Assembly: GCF_001945395.1 (NCBI RefSeq)
Contig: NZ_MSXV01000021.1
Location: 1 to 64,000 of the forward strand
Reading direction: 5' to 3'
Source: Pseudomonas sp. PA15(2017)
GTDB taxonomy: Bacteria; Pseudomonadota; Gammaproteobacteria; Pseudomonadales; Pseudomonadaceae
DNA length: 64,000 nucleotides
The translations under genes were made by a program, and so were the position numbers. Shown here piece after piece: positions 50,224 through 58,134 of this stretch; within the stretch, counting starts at the first letter, position 1, and every line of letters starts with the position of its first letter. The notes under the pieces are model-generated. The model was not told the DNA's origin, did not search any database, and saw only the letters and a list, made by a program, of their open reading frames with translations.

Positions 50224-50703
50224 GTGAAGAAAATTGCCGTGTTCGCCGACGTACAGAATCTCTACTACACCGTGCGCCAGGCCTATGGCTGCCACTTCAA
50301 CTACACGGCGTTGTGGAACGAACTGGCGGCGGGCGGCGAGATCGTCGAGGCGTACGCTTATGCCATCGATCGCGGTGATCCCAAGCAGCAGCAGTTCCAG
50401 CAGATCCTGCGCAACCTGGGCTTCACCGTGAAGCTCAAACCTTACATCCAGCGTAGCGACGGCTCGGCCAAGGGCGACTGGGACGTGGGCATCACCATCG
50501 ACGTGATGGACGCTGCGGCGAACGTCGACAGCGTGGTGCTGGCCTCCGGTGACGGCGATTTCGATCTGCTGCTCGAACGCATTCGCCAGCGTCATGGCGT
50601 CGAAGCCGTGGCTTACGGCGTGCCTGGGCTTACCGCGCAGTCGCTGGTGCGCGCAGCCAGCCGTTACGTGCCCATCGAGGGCCATCTGTTGCTCAAACAC
50701 TGA
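50224..50703 (+). CDS. NYN domain ribonuclease-like protein
   Basis: A 159-aa PIN-like protein of the NYN (LabA/YacP-type) family. Acidic catalytic residues are visible in VFADVQNLYYTV, AKGDWDVGITIDVMDAA and LASGDGDFDLLLE. Such proteins are putative metal-dependent RNases. The GTG at 50224 follows GAGGATGTCC. It lies 7 bases before a DEDDh exonuclease gene, so the two nucleases are probably co-expressed. Confidence 0.85.
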   Translation: MKKIAVFADVQNLYYTVRQAYGCHFNYTALWNELAAGGEIVEAYAYAIDRGDPKQQQFQQILRNLGFTVKLKPYIQRSDGSAKGDWDVGITIDVMDAAANVDSVVLASGDGDFDLLLERIRQRHGVEAVAYGVPGLTAQSLVRAASRYVPIEGHLLLKH

Positions 50704-50710
50704 GGTTCCT

Positions 50711-51310
50711 GTGAAACCCATCGCTGTCATCGACTTCGAAACCACCGGCATGTCGCCGGCCCAGCAGGCCCGCGCCACCGAAATCGGCGTGGTGATCATC
50801 GAAGGTGGGCAGATCACTGCCCGCTACCAGAGCCTGATGAATAGCGGAGCCTGGGTGCCGCCCTTCATTGAGCAACTGACCGGTATCAGCAACGCCATGG
50901 TGCGCAGCGCGCCACCGGCGGCCGAGGTGATGCACGAGGTCGCCGAGTTCGTTGGCGACATTCCGATGTTGGCGCACAACGCGTCCTTCGACCAGAAGTT
51001 CTGGGACGCCGAGCTGGGCCTGATCGGGCGCACCCGCGTGCAGCATTTCGCCTGCTCGCTGCTGCTGTCGCGCCGTTTGCTGCCAGGTGCGCCGAGCCAC
51101 AAGCTTGGCAATCTCAATCGCTGGGCGCGGCTGCCCGATACCGGCAAGGTGCACCGGGCGCTGGCTGACGCGGAAATGGCCGCCAACCTGACCCTGCACC
51201 TGTGCAAGGTGCTGCGCGAACAGCATGGCCGCAGCGCCGTGGATCACGATTTCCTGCGTCAGCTGCAGGGCATGTCCGCCGCCAAGGTGCGCGCCTTGCT
51301 CGCCGCGTAG
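50711..51310 (+). CDS. DEDDh 3'-5' exonuclease
   Basis: A 199-aa DnaQ-like exonuclease. Exo I is VIDFETTGMSP (Asp and Glu ligands), Exo II lies around AHNASFDQKFWDAEL, and Exo III is HRALADAEMAANLTLHL, completing the DEDDh set. GTG 50711 begins directly after the NYN gene. It could be a DNA polymerase III epsilon-like proofreader, but its small size and pairing with a putative RNase favour RNA or oligonucleotide trimming; this is inference. Confidence 0.87.
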   Translation: MKPIAVIDFETTGMSPAQQARATEIGVVIIEGGQITARYQSLMNSGAWVPPFIEQLTGISNAMVRSAPPAAEVMHEVAEFVGDIPMLAHNASFDQKFWDAELGLIGRTRVQHFACSLLLSRRLLPGAPSHKLGNLNRWARLPDTGKVHRALADAEMAANLTLHLCKVLREQHGRSAVDHDFLRQLQGMSAAKVRALLAA

Positions 51311-51427
51311 CCTAGCGTTGAGCGTAGCGATACCCAGGTTGCTTTCCCTGCGCTGCAACGGCTGAGCGATCGATACCCGGACGCGCTAAACTGCGCGCCA
51401 TCTCCACTGCCCGCCATGTTGCCCGCC

Positions 51428-52756
51428 ATGACCTTCGCTTCCCTCGGCCTGATCGAACCCCTGCTGCGCTGCCTCGACGGCCTCGACTACAAGACCCCGA
51501 CGCCCGTCCAGGCCCAGGCCATCGGCCCGATCATCAAGGGCCGCGATATCATGGCGGCGGCGCAGACCGGCACCGGCAAGACCGCCGCTTTTACCTTGCC
51601 GATCCTGCAGCGTCTGATGATGGAAGGCCCGGTGGTGGCCAGCAATTCGGTGCGTGCCCTGGTGCTGGTGCCGACCCGCGAGCTGGCCGAACAGGTGCAG
51701 CAGAGCGTGCAGACCTACTCGCAGTTCCTGCCCCTGCGCAGCTACGCGGTATACGGCGGGGTGAGCATCAACCCGCAGATGATGAAGCTGCGCAAGGGCC
51801 TCGACGTGCTGGTCGCCACGCCAGGCCGCTTGCTCGACCTGTACCGTCAGAACGCGGTGAAGTTTTCCCAGTTGCAGGTGCTGGTGCTCGACGAAGCCGA
51901 CCGCATGCTCGACCTGGGCTTTGCCCGCGAGCTGGATGATCTGTTCGCCGCCCTGCCGAAGAAGCGCCAGACCCTGCTGTTCTCCGCGACTTTTTCCGAC
52001 GCCATCCGTGGTTTGGCCAAGGAAATGCTGCGCGACCCGCTGAGCATCGAAGTCAGCCCGCGCAACGCCGCTGCCAAGTCGGTGAAGCAGTGGCTGATTC
52101 CGGTGGACAAGAAGCGCAAGGCCGAGCTGTTCCTGCACCTGTATCGCAGCAAGAAATGGTCGCAGGTGCTGGTGTTCGCCAAGACCCGCAAGGGCGTCGA
52201 CGAGCTCGAGCAGGCGCTACTGGCCGAAGGCATTCGCGCCGACTCGATCCACGGTGACAAGCCGCAGCCGACGCGCCTGCGTGCCCTTCAGCGCTTCAAG
52301 GCTGGCGAAGTCGACGTGCTGGTCGCCACCGACGTGGCCGCCCGTGGCCTGGATATCGACGACCTGCCGCTGGTGGTCAACTTCGACCTGCCCATCGTCG
52401 CCGAAGACTACGTGCACCGCATTGGTCGTACCGGGCGCGCCGGCGCCAGCGGCCAGGCCGTATCCCTGGTTTGCGCCGACGAGGTGCAACTGCTGTCGGC
52501 CATCGAAGCGCTGATCCAGCAGATCTTGCAGCGCGTCGACGAACCGGACTTCATCCCCGATCACCGCGTGCCGCAGACGGTGGCTGGCGGCCTAGTGGTG
52601 AAAAAGCCCAAGAAACCGAAAAAGCCCAAGGTGGTTGGCGGCGGTAAAGCCGGTGGTCTGGGCCGCTGGATGGAAAGCGACGAGCCGGCCGAGCCGCCGG
52701 TCAAGGCGATCCGCAAGGTGCCAAGCTTTGGTGGCAAGCCCAAGGGTAAACGCTAG
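51428..52756 (+). CDS. DEAD-box RNA helicase, RhlE type
   Basis: A 442-aa ATP-dependent RNA helicase. Motifs in order: Q motif (TPTPVQAQAI), I (AQTGTGKTAA), Ia (PTRELAEQ), II (VLDEADRMLD), III (SATFSD), IV-V (VLVATDVAARGLDID) and VI (HRIGRTGRAG). A basic Lys-Pro-rich tail (KKPKKPKKPKVVGG, GGKPKGKR) follows. The N-terminus MTFASLGL is typical of RhlE; ATG 51416 four codons earlier is possible. It lies after two nuclease genes, so RNA metabolism genes cluster here. Confidence 0.9.
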   Translation: MTFASLGLIEPLLRCLDGLDYKTPTPVQAQAIGPIIKGRDIMAAAQTGTGKTAAFTLPILQRLMMEGPVVASNSVRALVLVPTRELAEQVQQSVQTYSQFLPLRSYAVYGGVSINPQMMKLRKGLDVLVATPGRLLDLYRQNAVKFSQLQVLVLDEADRMLDLGFARELDDLFAALPKKRQTLLFSATFSDAIRGLAKEMLRDPLSIEVSPRNAAAKSVKQWLIPVDKKRKAELFLHLYRSKKWSQVLVFAKTRKGVDELEQALLAEGIRADSIHGDKPQPTRLRALQRFKAGEVDVLVATDVAARGLDIDDLPLVVNFDLPIVAEDYVHRIGRTGRAGASGQAVSLVCADEVQLLSAIEALIQQILQRVDEPDFIPDHRVPQTVAGGLVVKKPKKPKKPKVVGGGKAGGLGRWMESDEPAEPPVKAIRKVPSFGGKPKGKR

Positions 52757-52780
52757 AAATAACGGCGGGACCGGCCAGAC

Positions 52781-53143
52781 TTAGAGTTCCTGGCCGATTT
52801 TCCACAGCACGCCGCTCGGATCGAAGACGATGAATTCGCGAATGCCCCAGGGCTGATCTTCCGGGGCGATGGTGCGCACGCCGAAGCGCTCGGCGATGTT
52901 TTCTGCCTGCACGTGGGCCCACCAGGCCCGCACGTCATCGACCATCAGGTGCATGACAAAATTCTCCGCCTGCTCCTTAACGTAGAAATTCTGTAGCAGA
53001 AAGGCGCAGTGCTCGCCGTGGCTGAAGTAGCTCATCTGGTCCGTTTGCCACGCCGCCTTGAAGCCCAGGGCGGTGTAGAAGGCCTGGCTGAGGGAGTAGT
53101 CCCTGGCCGGAACGAAGGTCTTGAGTTGCAGGCTGGTGAGCAT
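52781..53143 (-). CDS. Glyoxalase/bleomycin-resistance-fold protein
   Basis: A 120-aa protein of the vicinal-oxygen-chelate fold (QLKTFVPARDYSLSQAFYTALGFK, then HLMVDDVRAWWAHVQ and EFIVFDPSGVLWKIGQ). Members bind metals or small molecules, or act as isomerases; the function is not predictable. AGGAAAATCC precedes the ATG. It is convergent with the helicase gene and 20 bases from the flavoprotein gene upstream on the same strand. Confidence 0.82.
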   Translation of the reverse strand: MLTSLQLKTFVPARDYSLSQAFYTALGFKAAWQTDQMSYFSHGEHCAFLLQNFYVKEQAENFVMHLMVDDVRAWWAHVQAENIAERFGVRTIAPEDQPWGIREFIVFDPSGVLWKIGQEL

Positions 53144-53163
53144 GGATTTTCCTCTTCCCTGAA

Positions 53164-54408
53164 TTATCGGTTTTGCGCCTTGAGCCAGCGCAGCATGCCC
53201 TGACCGGCCACGCGGCCGCTGGCGAAGCAGGCGGTGAGCAGGTAGCCGCCGGTGGGTGCTTCCCAGTCGAGCATTTCACCGGCGCAGAAGGTGCCGGGCA
53301 GTTGCGTCAGCATCAGATTGTCGTCGAGTGCTTTGAACGGCACGCCGCCGGCGCTGCTGATCGCTTCTTCGATCGGGCGCGCCTGGCATAGCGTGATCGG
53401 CAGCGCCTTGATGGCGGCAGCCAACCGCTGCGGATCTGTGAAATGCTCGGCGGGCGTCACCTCGCGCAGCAGCGCGGCCTTTACACCATCCAGGCCAGCC
53501 TGGCGATGCAGGTGCTTGGCCATGGAGTTCGAGCCGCGGGGTTTGCTCAGGGCGTTGCCAAGGGCCGCCTCGCTGCGCTGTGGCAGCAGGTCAAGGTAGA
53601 CGGTACACCTGCCGTCGCGGATGATGCGCTGGCGAATGCCGGCGGACAGCGCATACACCAGGCTGCCTTCGATACCGGTGGCGGTCAGCACGAACTCGCC
53701 GGGGCGCGGCGCTTCGCCCGGCAAACCAAGGGCGACGTTCTTCAGCGGCGCACCGGCGAATTTTTCGCGCAGCAGCGGGCTCCAGGCGGCCACGTCGAAC
53801 CCGCAGTTGCTCGGTTGTAATGGCGCGACGGGCACGCCAGCCTGCTGCAGATGCGCCACCCAGCTGCCGTCGGAGCCGAGGCGCGGCCAGCTGCCACCGC
53901 CCAGGGCCAGCAGCACCGCATCGGCGCGGATCACCTGCTCGCCTTCGGGGCCCGCCACACGCAGGCTGCCGTCGGCATTCCAGCCCAGCCAGCGGTGCCG
54001 GGTGTGCAACTGCACACCGGCCTCGCGCAGGCGCTTGAGCCAGGCGCGCAGCAGCGGCGCGGCCTTCATGTCGGTAGGAAATACGCGGCCCGAGGTGCCG
54101 ACGAACGTGTCGATGCCCAGGCCATGGATCCATTCGCGCAGCGCATCGGCATCGAAGCCTTGCAGCAGGGCGTGGATTTCCCTCTCGCGCTCGCCGTAGC
54201 GGCCAACGAAGGCCGGATAGGCTTCGGAGTGGGTGATGTTCATGCCACCGACGCCAGCGAGCAGAAACTTGCGGCCTACCGAGGGCATGGCGTCGTAGAG
54301 GTCGACCCGCACGCCAGCGAGCGCCAGGGTTTCGGCGGCCATCAGGCCGGCAGGGCCGCCGCCGATGATGGCGACCGAGTGGGCGGTGGGCGGGGAGAAA
54401 TCGGTCAT
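53164..54408 (-). CDS. NAD(P)/FAD-dependent oxidoreductase (HI0933/BaiN-like)
   Basis: A 414-aa flavoprotein. The FAD-binding site is VAIIGGGPAGLMAAETLA at the N-terminus, with GGMNITHSEAYPAFV, ALGGGSWPRLGSDGSW and a C-terminal FAD site FCAGEMLDWEAPTGGYLLTACFASG. It belongs to a Pseudomonas subgroup (TIGR03862) of the HI0933 family whose substrate is unknown. ATG 54408 is chosen because the FAD motif starts 12 residues later; the frame extends 18 codons further. Confidence 0.86.
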   Translation of the reverse strand: MTDFSPPTAHSVAIIGGGPAGLMAAETLALAGVRVDLYDAMPSVGRKFLLAGVGGMNITHSEAYPAFVGRYGEREREIHALLQGFDADALREWIHGLGIDTFVGTSGRVFPTDMKAAPLLRAWLKRLREAGVQLHTRHRWLGWNADGSLRVAGPEGEQVIRADAVLLALGGGSWPRLGSDGSWVAHLQQAGVPVAPLQPSNCGFDVAAWSPLLREKFAGAPLKNVALGLPGEAPRPGEFVLTATGIEGSLVYALSAGIRQRIIRDGRCTVYLDLLPQRSEAALGNALSKPRGSNSMAKHLHRQAGLDGVKAALLREVTPAEHFTDPQRLAAAIKALPITLCQARPIEEAISSAGGVPFKALDDNLMLTQLPGTFCAGEMLDWEAPTGGYLLTACFASGRVAGQGMLRWLKAQNR

Positions 54409-54437
54409 GGCGGCGTCGGCTGGGCAAAGGGCGAAGT

Positions 54438-55358
54438 TTACCCGAGGCCTCGCTGCTGCCATACCCGCGCGGCGCTATGGTGAAGGATGCCGTGGCGGCG
54501 GGCGAGGGCGTGGCGGTCCTTGCTGTAGCCACCGCCGATCACCCCGACCACGGGAATGTCTCGGCCCAGGCAGTGGTTGAGCACGGTCTCGTCGCGGGCG
54601 GCGACGCCGGCGTCGGTGAGCTGCAGGTAACCCAGGGCGTCGTCCTTGTGCACATCGACACCGGCGTCGTAGAGCACGATGTCCGGCTGGTACAGGGCGA
54701 GCAGGTAGCCCAGCGTGTCGTTGACCACCTTGAGGTAATCGGCATCGCCCATGCCGCGCGGCAGGGGAATGTCCCAGTCGCTGCTGGCCTTGCGCGCCGG
54801 GTAATTCTGCTCGCAGTGCAGGGACACGGTGATCGCGTCGGGCACGTTCTCGAGCAGGCGCGCGGTGCCGTCGCCCTGGTGCACGTCGCAGTCGAAGATC
54901 AGCACGCGCCCGGCCTTGCCGCTTTCCAGCAGGTAGCGGGCGATCACCGCCAGGTCGTTGAAGATGCAGAAGCCCGCCGGGTAGTCGTAGTGGGCGTGGT
55001 GGGTGCCGCCGGCCAGGTGGCAGGCCAGGCCGTGCTGCAGGGCCTGCTCGGTGGCCAGCAGCGAGCCGCCGACGGCCCGCACGGTGCGCCGCGTCAGTGC
55101 CGGGCTCCAGGGCAGGCCGAGGCGGCGCTGGTCTTCGTGGCTCAGTTCGCCGCTCAGGTAGCGCTCGATATAGGCGGGGCAGTGGCAGAGCGCGAGGATA
55201 TCGGCCGGGCAGATCTCGGGCCGCAGCAGTTCTTCATCCCGGGTCAGGCCGCTGGCTACCAGGTGATCGCGCAGCAGGCGGAATTTTTCCATCGGGAAGC
55301 GATGGCCGTCGGGGAACGGCGGGCTGTAGTCGTCATGGTAGATCAGCGGCAGGGGCAT
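54438..55358 (-). CDS. Histone deacetylase family protein
   Basis: A 306-aa zinc-dependent amidohydrolase of the class IV-like bacterial HDAC group. Zinc ligands and catalytic residues are in GGTHHAHYDYPAGFCIFND, IFDCDVHQGDGTA and LYDAGVDVHKDDALG. Bacterial members deacetylate small acetylated molecules such as polyamines or acetoin-pathway compounds; the target here is open. ATG 55358 gives the family N-terminus PLIYHDDYSPPFPDGH. It diverges from the GNAT gene. Confidence 0.88.
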   Translation of the reverse strand: MPLPLIYHDDYSPPFPDGHRFPMEKFRLLRDHLVASGLTRDEELLRPEICPADILALCHCPAYIERYLSGELSHEDQRRLGLPWSPALTRRTVRAVGGSLLATEQALQHGLACHLAGGTHHAHYDYPAGFCIFNDLAVIARYLLESGKAGRVLIFDCDVHQGDGTARLLENVPDAITVSLHCEQNYPARKASSDWDIPLPRGMGDADYLKVVNDTLGYLLALYQPDIVLYDAGVDVHKDDALGYLQLTDAGVAARDETVLNHCLGRDIPVVGVIGGGYSKDRHALARRHGILHHSAARVWQQRGLG

Positions 55359-55395
55359 ACAATGGCGGTCATCGGGTGAACCTGAGGCAGTATGC

Positions 55396-55962
55396 ATGAG
55401 AAGCGAAAGGGATGGGACCGAGCTGCAGACGCCGCGCCTGCTGATGCGCGCCTGGCGTGACGAGGATCTGGATGAGCTGGCCACGCTGTGCGCGGATCCG
55501 GCGGTGATGCGCTATTTTCCGGCGCTCCTGGGCCGCGAGCAGAGCAAGGCGCTGCTCATCCGCCTGCAACAGCACTTCGCGGATCACGGCTTTACCTTCT
55601 GGTCGCTCTGGCAACGCGAAGATGGCCGCTTCGTCGGCATGACCGGTCTGGCCCACGTCGGATTCGAGGCGAGTTTCACGCCGGCGGTGGAGATCGGCTG
55701 GCGCCTGTCGCCGGCATTCTGGGGGCAAGGCCTTGCCCAGGAAGCGGCGCGTGCCTCGCTGGATTTTGCCTTTACGCGCCTGGCGGTGGATCGCGTGGTG
55801 GCATTCACCACACTGAGCAACGCGCCGTCGCAGCGAGTGATGCGGGCCCTTGGCATGCAGCTGGCTGGCGAGTTCGAGCATCCGTCGCTGGCGCCCGGGC
55901 ATGCGCTGCGCCGGCACGTGCTGTACGAAATGCCCGTGAGCAAATGGCCGAAGCAGGGCTGA
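55396..55962 (+). CDS. GNAT N-acetyltransferase (RimJ/RimL type)
   Basis: A 188-aa acetyltransferase-fold protein. It begins TPRLLMRAWRDEDLDELATL, with the acetyl-CoA region IGWRLSPAFWGQGLAQEAARA and the typical VVAFTTLSNAPSQRVMRALGM. This RimJ/RimL-like subgroup often acetylates protein N-termini or small molecules. Divergent from the deacetylase-family gene, the pair could act on related acetyl substrates, which is inference. Confidence 0.87.
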   Translation: MRSERDGTELQTPRLLMRAWRDEDLDELATLCADPAVMRYFPALLGREQSKALLIRLQQHFADHGFTFWSLWQREDGRFVGMTGLAHVGFEASFTPAVEIGWRLSPAFWGQGLAQEAARASLDFAFTRLAVDRVVAFTTLSNAPSQRVMRALGMQLAGEFEHPSLAPGHALRRHVLYEMPVSKWPKQG

Positions 55963-56081
55963 GCCTGTCATCAGTGGCACCACGGCGCGATTCCTGAGCG
56001 CCGGCAAAGGCATTACCATTCACCGTCCGCGCACCCCGCGCGAGCCGTAGCATCGCCCAGTCAGGGCCGTGGAGAACCGTT

Positions 56082-56951
56082 ATGAGTCAAGTCCTGCAAG
56101 AGTTGGTGGCGCTGCTGAGCCTGGAGGCCATCGAGGAAAACCTGTTCCGCGGCGTGAGCCAGGATCTGGGCTTTCGCCAGCTCTTCGGCGGTCAGGTACT
56201 TGGCCAGTGCGTGTCGGCGGCCACCCAGACGGTCGAGGCCGAGCGCCATGTGCATTCGCTGCACGGTTACTTCCTGCGCCCCGGCGATGCCACGCTGCCG
56301 GTGGTTTACCAGGTCGACCGCGTGCGTGACGGCGGCAGCTTCAGCACGCGCCGAGTAACGGCGGTACAGAAGGGCAAGGCGATCTTCACCTGCAGCGCTT
56401 CGTTCCAGAACCAGGAAGACGGCTTCCACCATCAGGTGCAGATGCCCGACGTGCCCGGCCCCGAAGGCCTGCGCTCGGAGACCGAGCTGGCCAGCCTGGT
56501 GGCCGACTCGTTGCCTCCGCGGGTGCGCGAGCGCGTGCTTTTCGACAAGCCCATCGAGATCCGTCCGGTCACCGTCGACAATCCGTTTTCACCCCAGGTC
56601 AGCGAGCCGGCCAAGTACGTGTGGTTCCGCGCCGACGGAGAACTGCCGGATACGCCGGCGATTCACAAATACCTGCTGGGCTACGCCTCGGACTTCAACC
56701 TGCTGACCACCTCGATGCTGCCTCACGGCGTGTCGGTATGGCAGAAGTTCATGCAGGTCGCCAGCCTCGATCACTCCATCTGGTTCCACGGCAACCTGCG
56801 CATGGACGACTGGCTGCTCTACGCCATGGACAGCCCATGGGCCGGCAATGCCCGCGGTTTCTCCCGCGGCAGCGTTTTCAATCGCCAGGGCCAGCTGGTC
56901 GCCTCGGTCGCCCAGGAAGGGCTGATTCGCCTGCGCGATGACTGGCGCTGA
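56082..56951 (+). CDS. tesB: Acyl-CoA thioesterase II
   Basis: A 289-aa double-hotdog thioesterase hydrolysing medium and long acyl-CoA. Family signatures: ENLFRGVSQDLGFRQLFGGQ at the N-terminus, HSLHGYFLRPGD, and in the second half ASLDHSIWFHGNLRMDDWLL and SRGSVFNRQGQLVASVAQEG, which hold the active-site Asp and partners. GGAG precedes ATG 56082. It stands alone on its transcript; the HAD gene follows 175 bases later. Confidence 0.94.
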   Translation: MSQVLQELVALLSLEAIEENLFRGVSQDLGFRQLFGGQVLGQCVSAATQTVEAERHVHSLHGYFLRPGDATLPVVYQVDRVRDGGSFSTRRVTAVQKGKAIFTCSASFQNQEDGFHHQVQMPDVPGPEGLRSETELASLVADSLPPRVRERVLFDKPIEIRPVTVDNPFSPQVSEPAKYVWFRADGELPDTPAIHKYLLGYASDFNLLTTSMLPHGVSVWQKFMQVASLDHSIWFHGNLRMDDWLLYAMDSPWAGNARGFSRGSVFNRQGQLVASVAQEGLIRLRDDWR

Positions 56952-57126
56952 GTTTGCGCAACGTTGGCGAGCAGATAATCCGGCGCGATTGATTGCGCTT
57001 GCTACCCGTAAGTGGCCACCTGTGGTCGCTGAGCGCCAGCCGGCACCTGCACGGACAACGTGACGGTGATCATCCAGTATTGAGCAGGTATGCTGCGGCC
57101 TCGATTCCACGCTTGCCGGAGGGGCG

Positions 57127-57732
57127 ATGAGCCTGCAGCGCTATACCCATTGGGTTTTCGACATGGACGGCACCCTGACCATTGCCGTGCATGATTTCGC
57201 CGCCATCCGCGTGGCGCTGGACATTCCGCCCGACGACGACATCCTCCATCACCTGGCCGCCTTGCCGCCCGAAGTGTCGAAAGCCAAGCACGCCTGGTTG
57301 CTGGAGCACGAGCGCGAGCTGGCCATCGCTTCACGCCCGGCTGCTGGCGCGGTGGCCCTGGTGCGCGGCCTGCACGCCCGCGGCCTGCGCCTGGGCATCC
57401 TCACCCGTAACGCGCGGGAGCTGGCGCTGCTGACCCTGCAGGCCATCGGTGTGGAGGATTGCTTCGCGCCGGACGACATCCTCGGCCGTGACGAAGCGCC
57501 GCCGAAGCCCGATCCCGGCGGCCTGCTGCACCTGGCCGACCGCTGGCAGGTCGCCCCGCAGGACATGGTGATGATCGGCGACCACCGCCACGATCTGGCC
57601 TGTGGCCGCGCTGCCGGCACCGCCACGGTGTTGGTCAACCTGCCGAGCAATCCGTGGCCGGAGCTGACCGATCACTTCGTCGCCGATTGCGCTGCGCTTC
57701 AGCGTCTGGCGCTGGGCGCCGCAGCTGGCTGA
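57127..57732 (+). CDS. HAD-superfamily hydrolase
   Basis: A 201-aa HAD-type phosphatase. Motif I is FDMDGTLT (nucleophile Asp12, acid/base Asp14), motif II GILTRN, motif III at PKPDP and motif IV MIGDHRHDLACGR. A small helical cap lies between motifs I and II. Likely substrates are phosphorylated small molecules; not predictable. GGAGGGG precedes the ATG. Its last 34 bases overlap the end of cueR on the other strand. Confidence 0.9.
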   Translation: MSLQRYTHWVFDMDGTLTIAVHDFAAIRVALDIPPDDDILHHLAALPPEVSKAKHAWLLEHERELAIASRPAAGAVALVRGLHARGLRLGILTRNARELALLTLQAIGVEDCFAPDDILGRDEAPPKPDPGGLLHLADRWQVAPQDMVMIGDHRHDLACGRAAGTATVLVNLPSNPWPELTDHFVADCAALQRLALGAAAG

Positions 57733-58130
57733 CAGCAGCCGCTGCCGGCCTGCAGGTCTTCGAGTATCGGGCAGTCGGGGCGCTGGTCGCCCTGGCAGTG
57801 GTCGACCAGGGTTTGCAGGGTGTCACGCAGGGCTTCGAGTTCGGCGATCTTGCCGTTGAGCGCTTCGATATGTTCCACCGCCAGGGCCTTCACATCAGCG
57901 CTAGCCCGCTCGCGGTCGTGCCACAGGGCCAGCAACCGGCCGGACTCGGCGAGCGAGAAGCCCAGGTCACGGGCGCGGCGGATGAAGCGCAGGCGCTGAA
58001 GGTCGTCGTCCGCATACTGGCGATAGCCACTTTCGCTACGCCCGGCGCTGGGCAGCAGGCCGATGGATTCGTAGTAGCGGATCATCTTGGCGCTAAGCCC
58101 GGTGTGCTTGGCGGCCTGACCGATATTCAT
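57699..58130 (-). CDS. cueR: Copper-responsive MerR-type regulator CueR
   Basis: A 143-aa MerR-family activator. N-terminal HTH (MNIGQAAKHTGLSAKMIRYY, LLPSAGRSESGYRQY), a dimerisation coiled coil, and the Cu(I)-binding loop HCQGDQRPDCPILEDL with two Cys, as in CueR. An extra Cys-Cys pair (SGCC) follows near the C-terminus. It lies 4 bases after copA on the same strand, so it is probably co-transcribed and self-activated. Two CueR boxes lie nearby. Confidence 0.92.
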   Translation of the reverse strand: MNIGQAAKHTGLSAKMIRYYESIGLLPSAGRSESGYRQYADDDLQRLRFIRRARDLGFSLAESGRLLALWHDRERASADVKALAVEHIEALNGKIAELEALRDTLQTLVDHCQGDQRPDCPILEDLQAGSGCCQPAAAPSARR

Positions 58131-58134
58131 CGCG

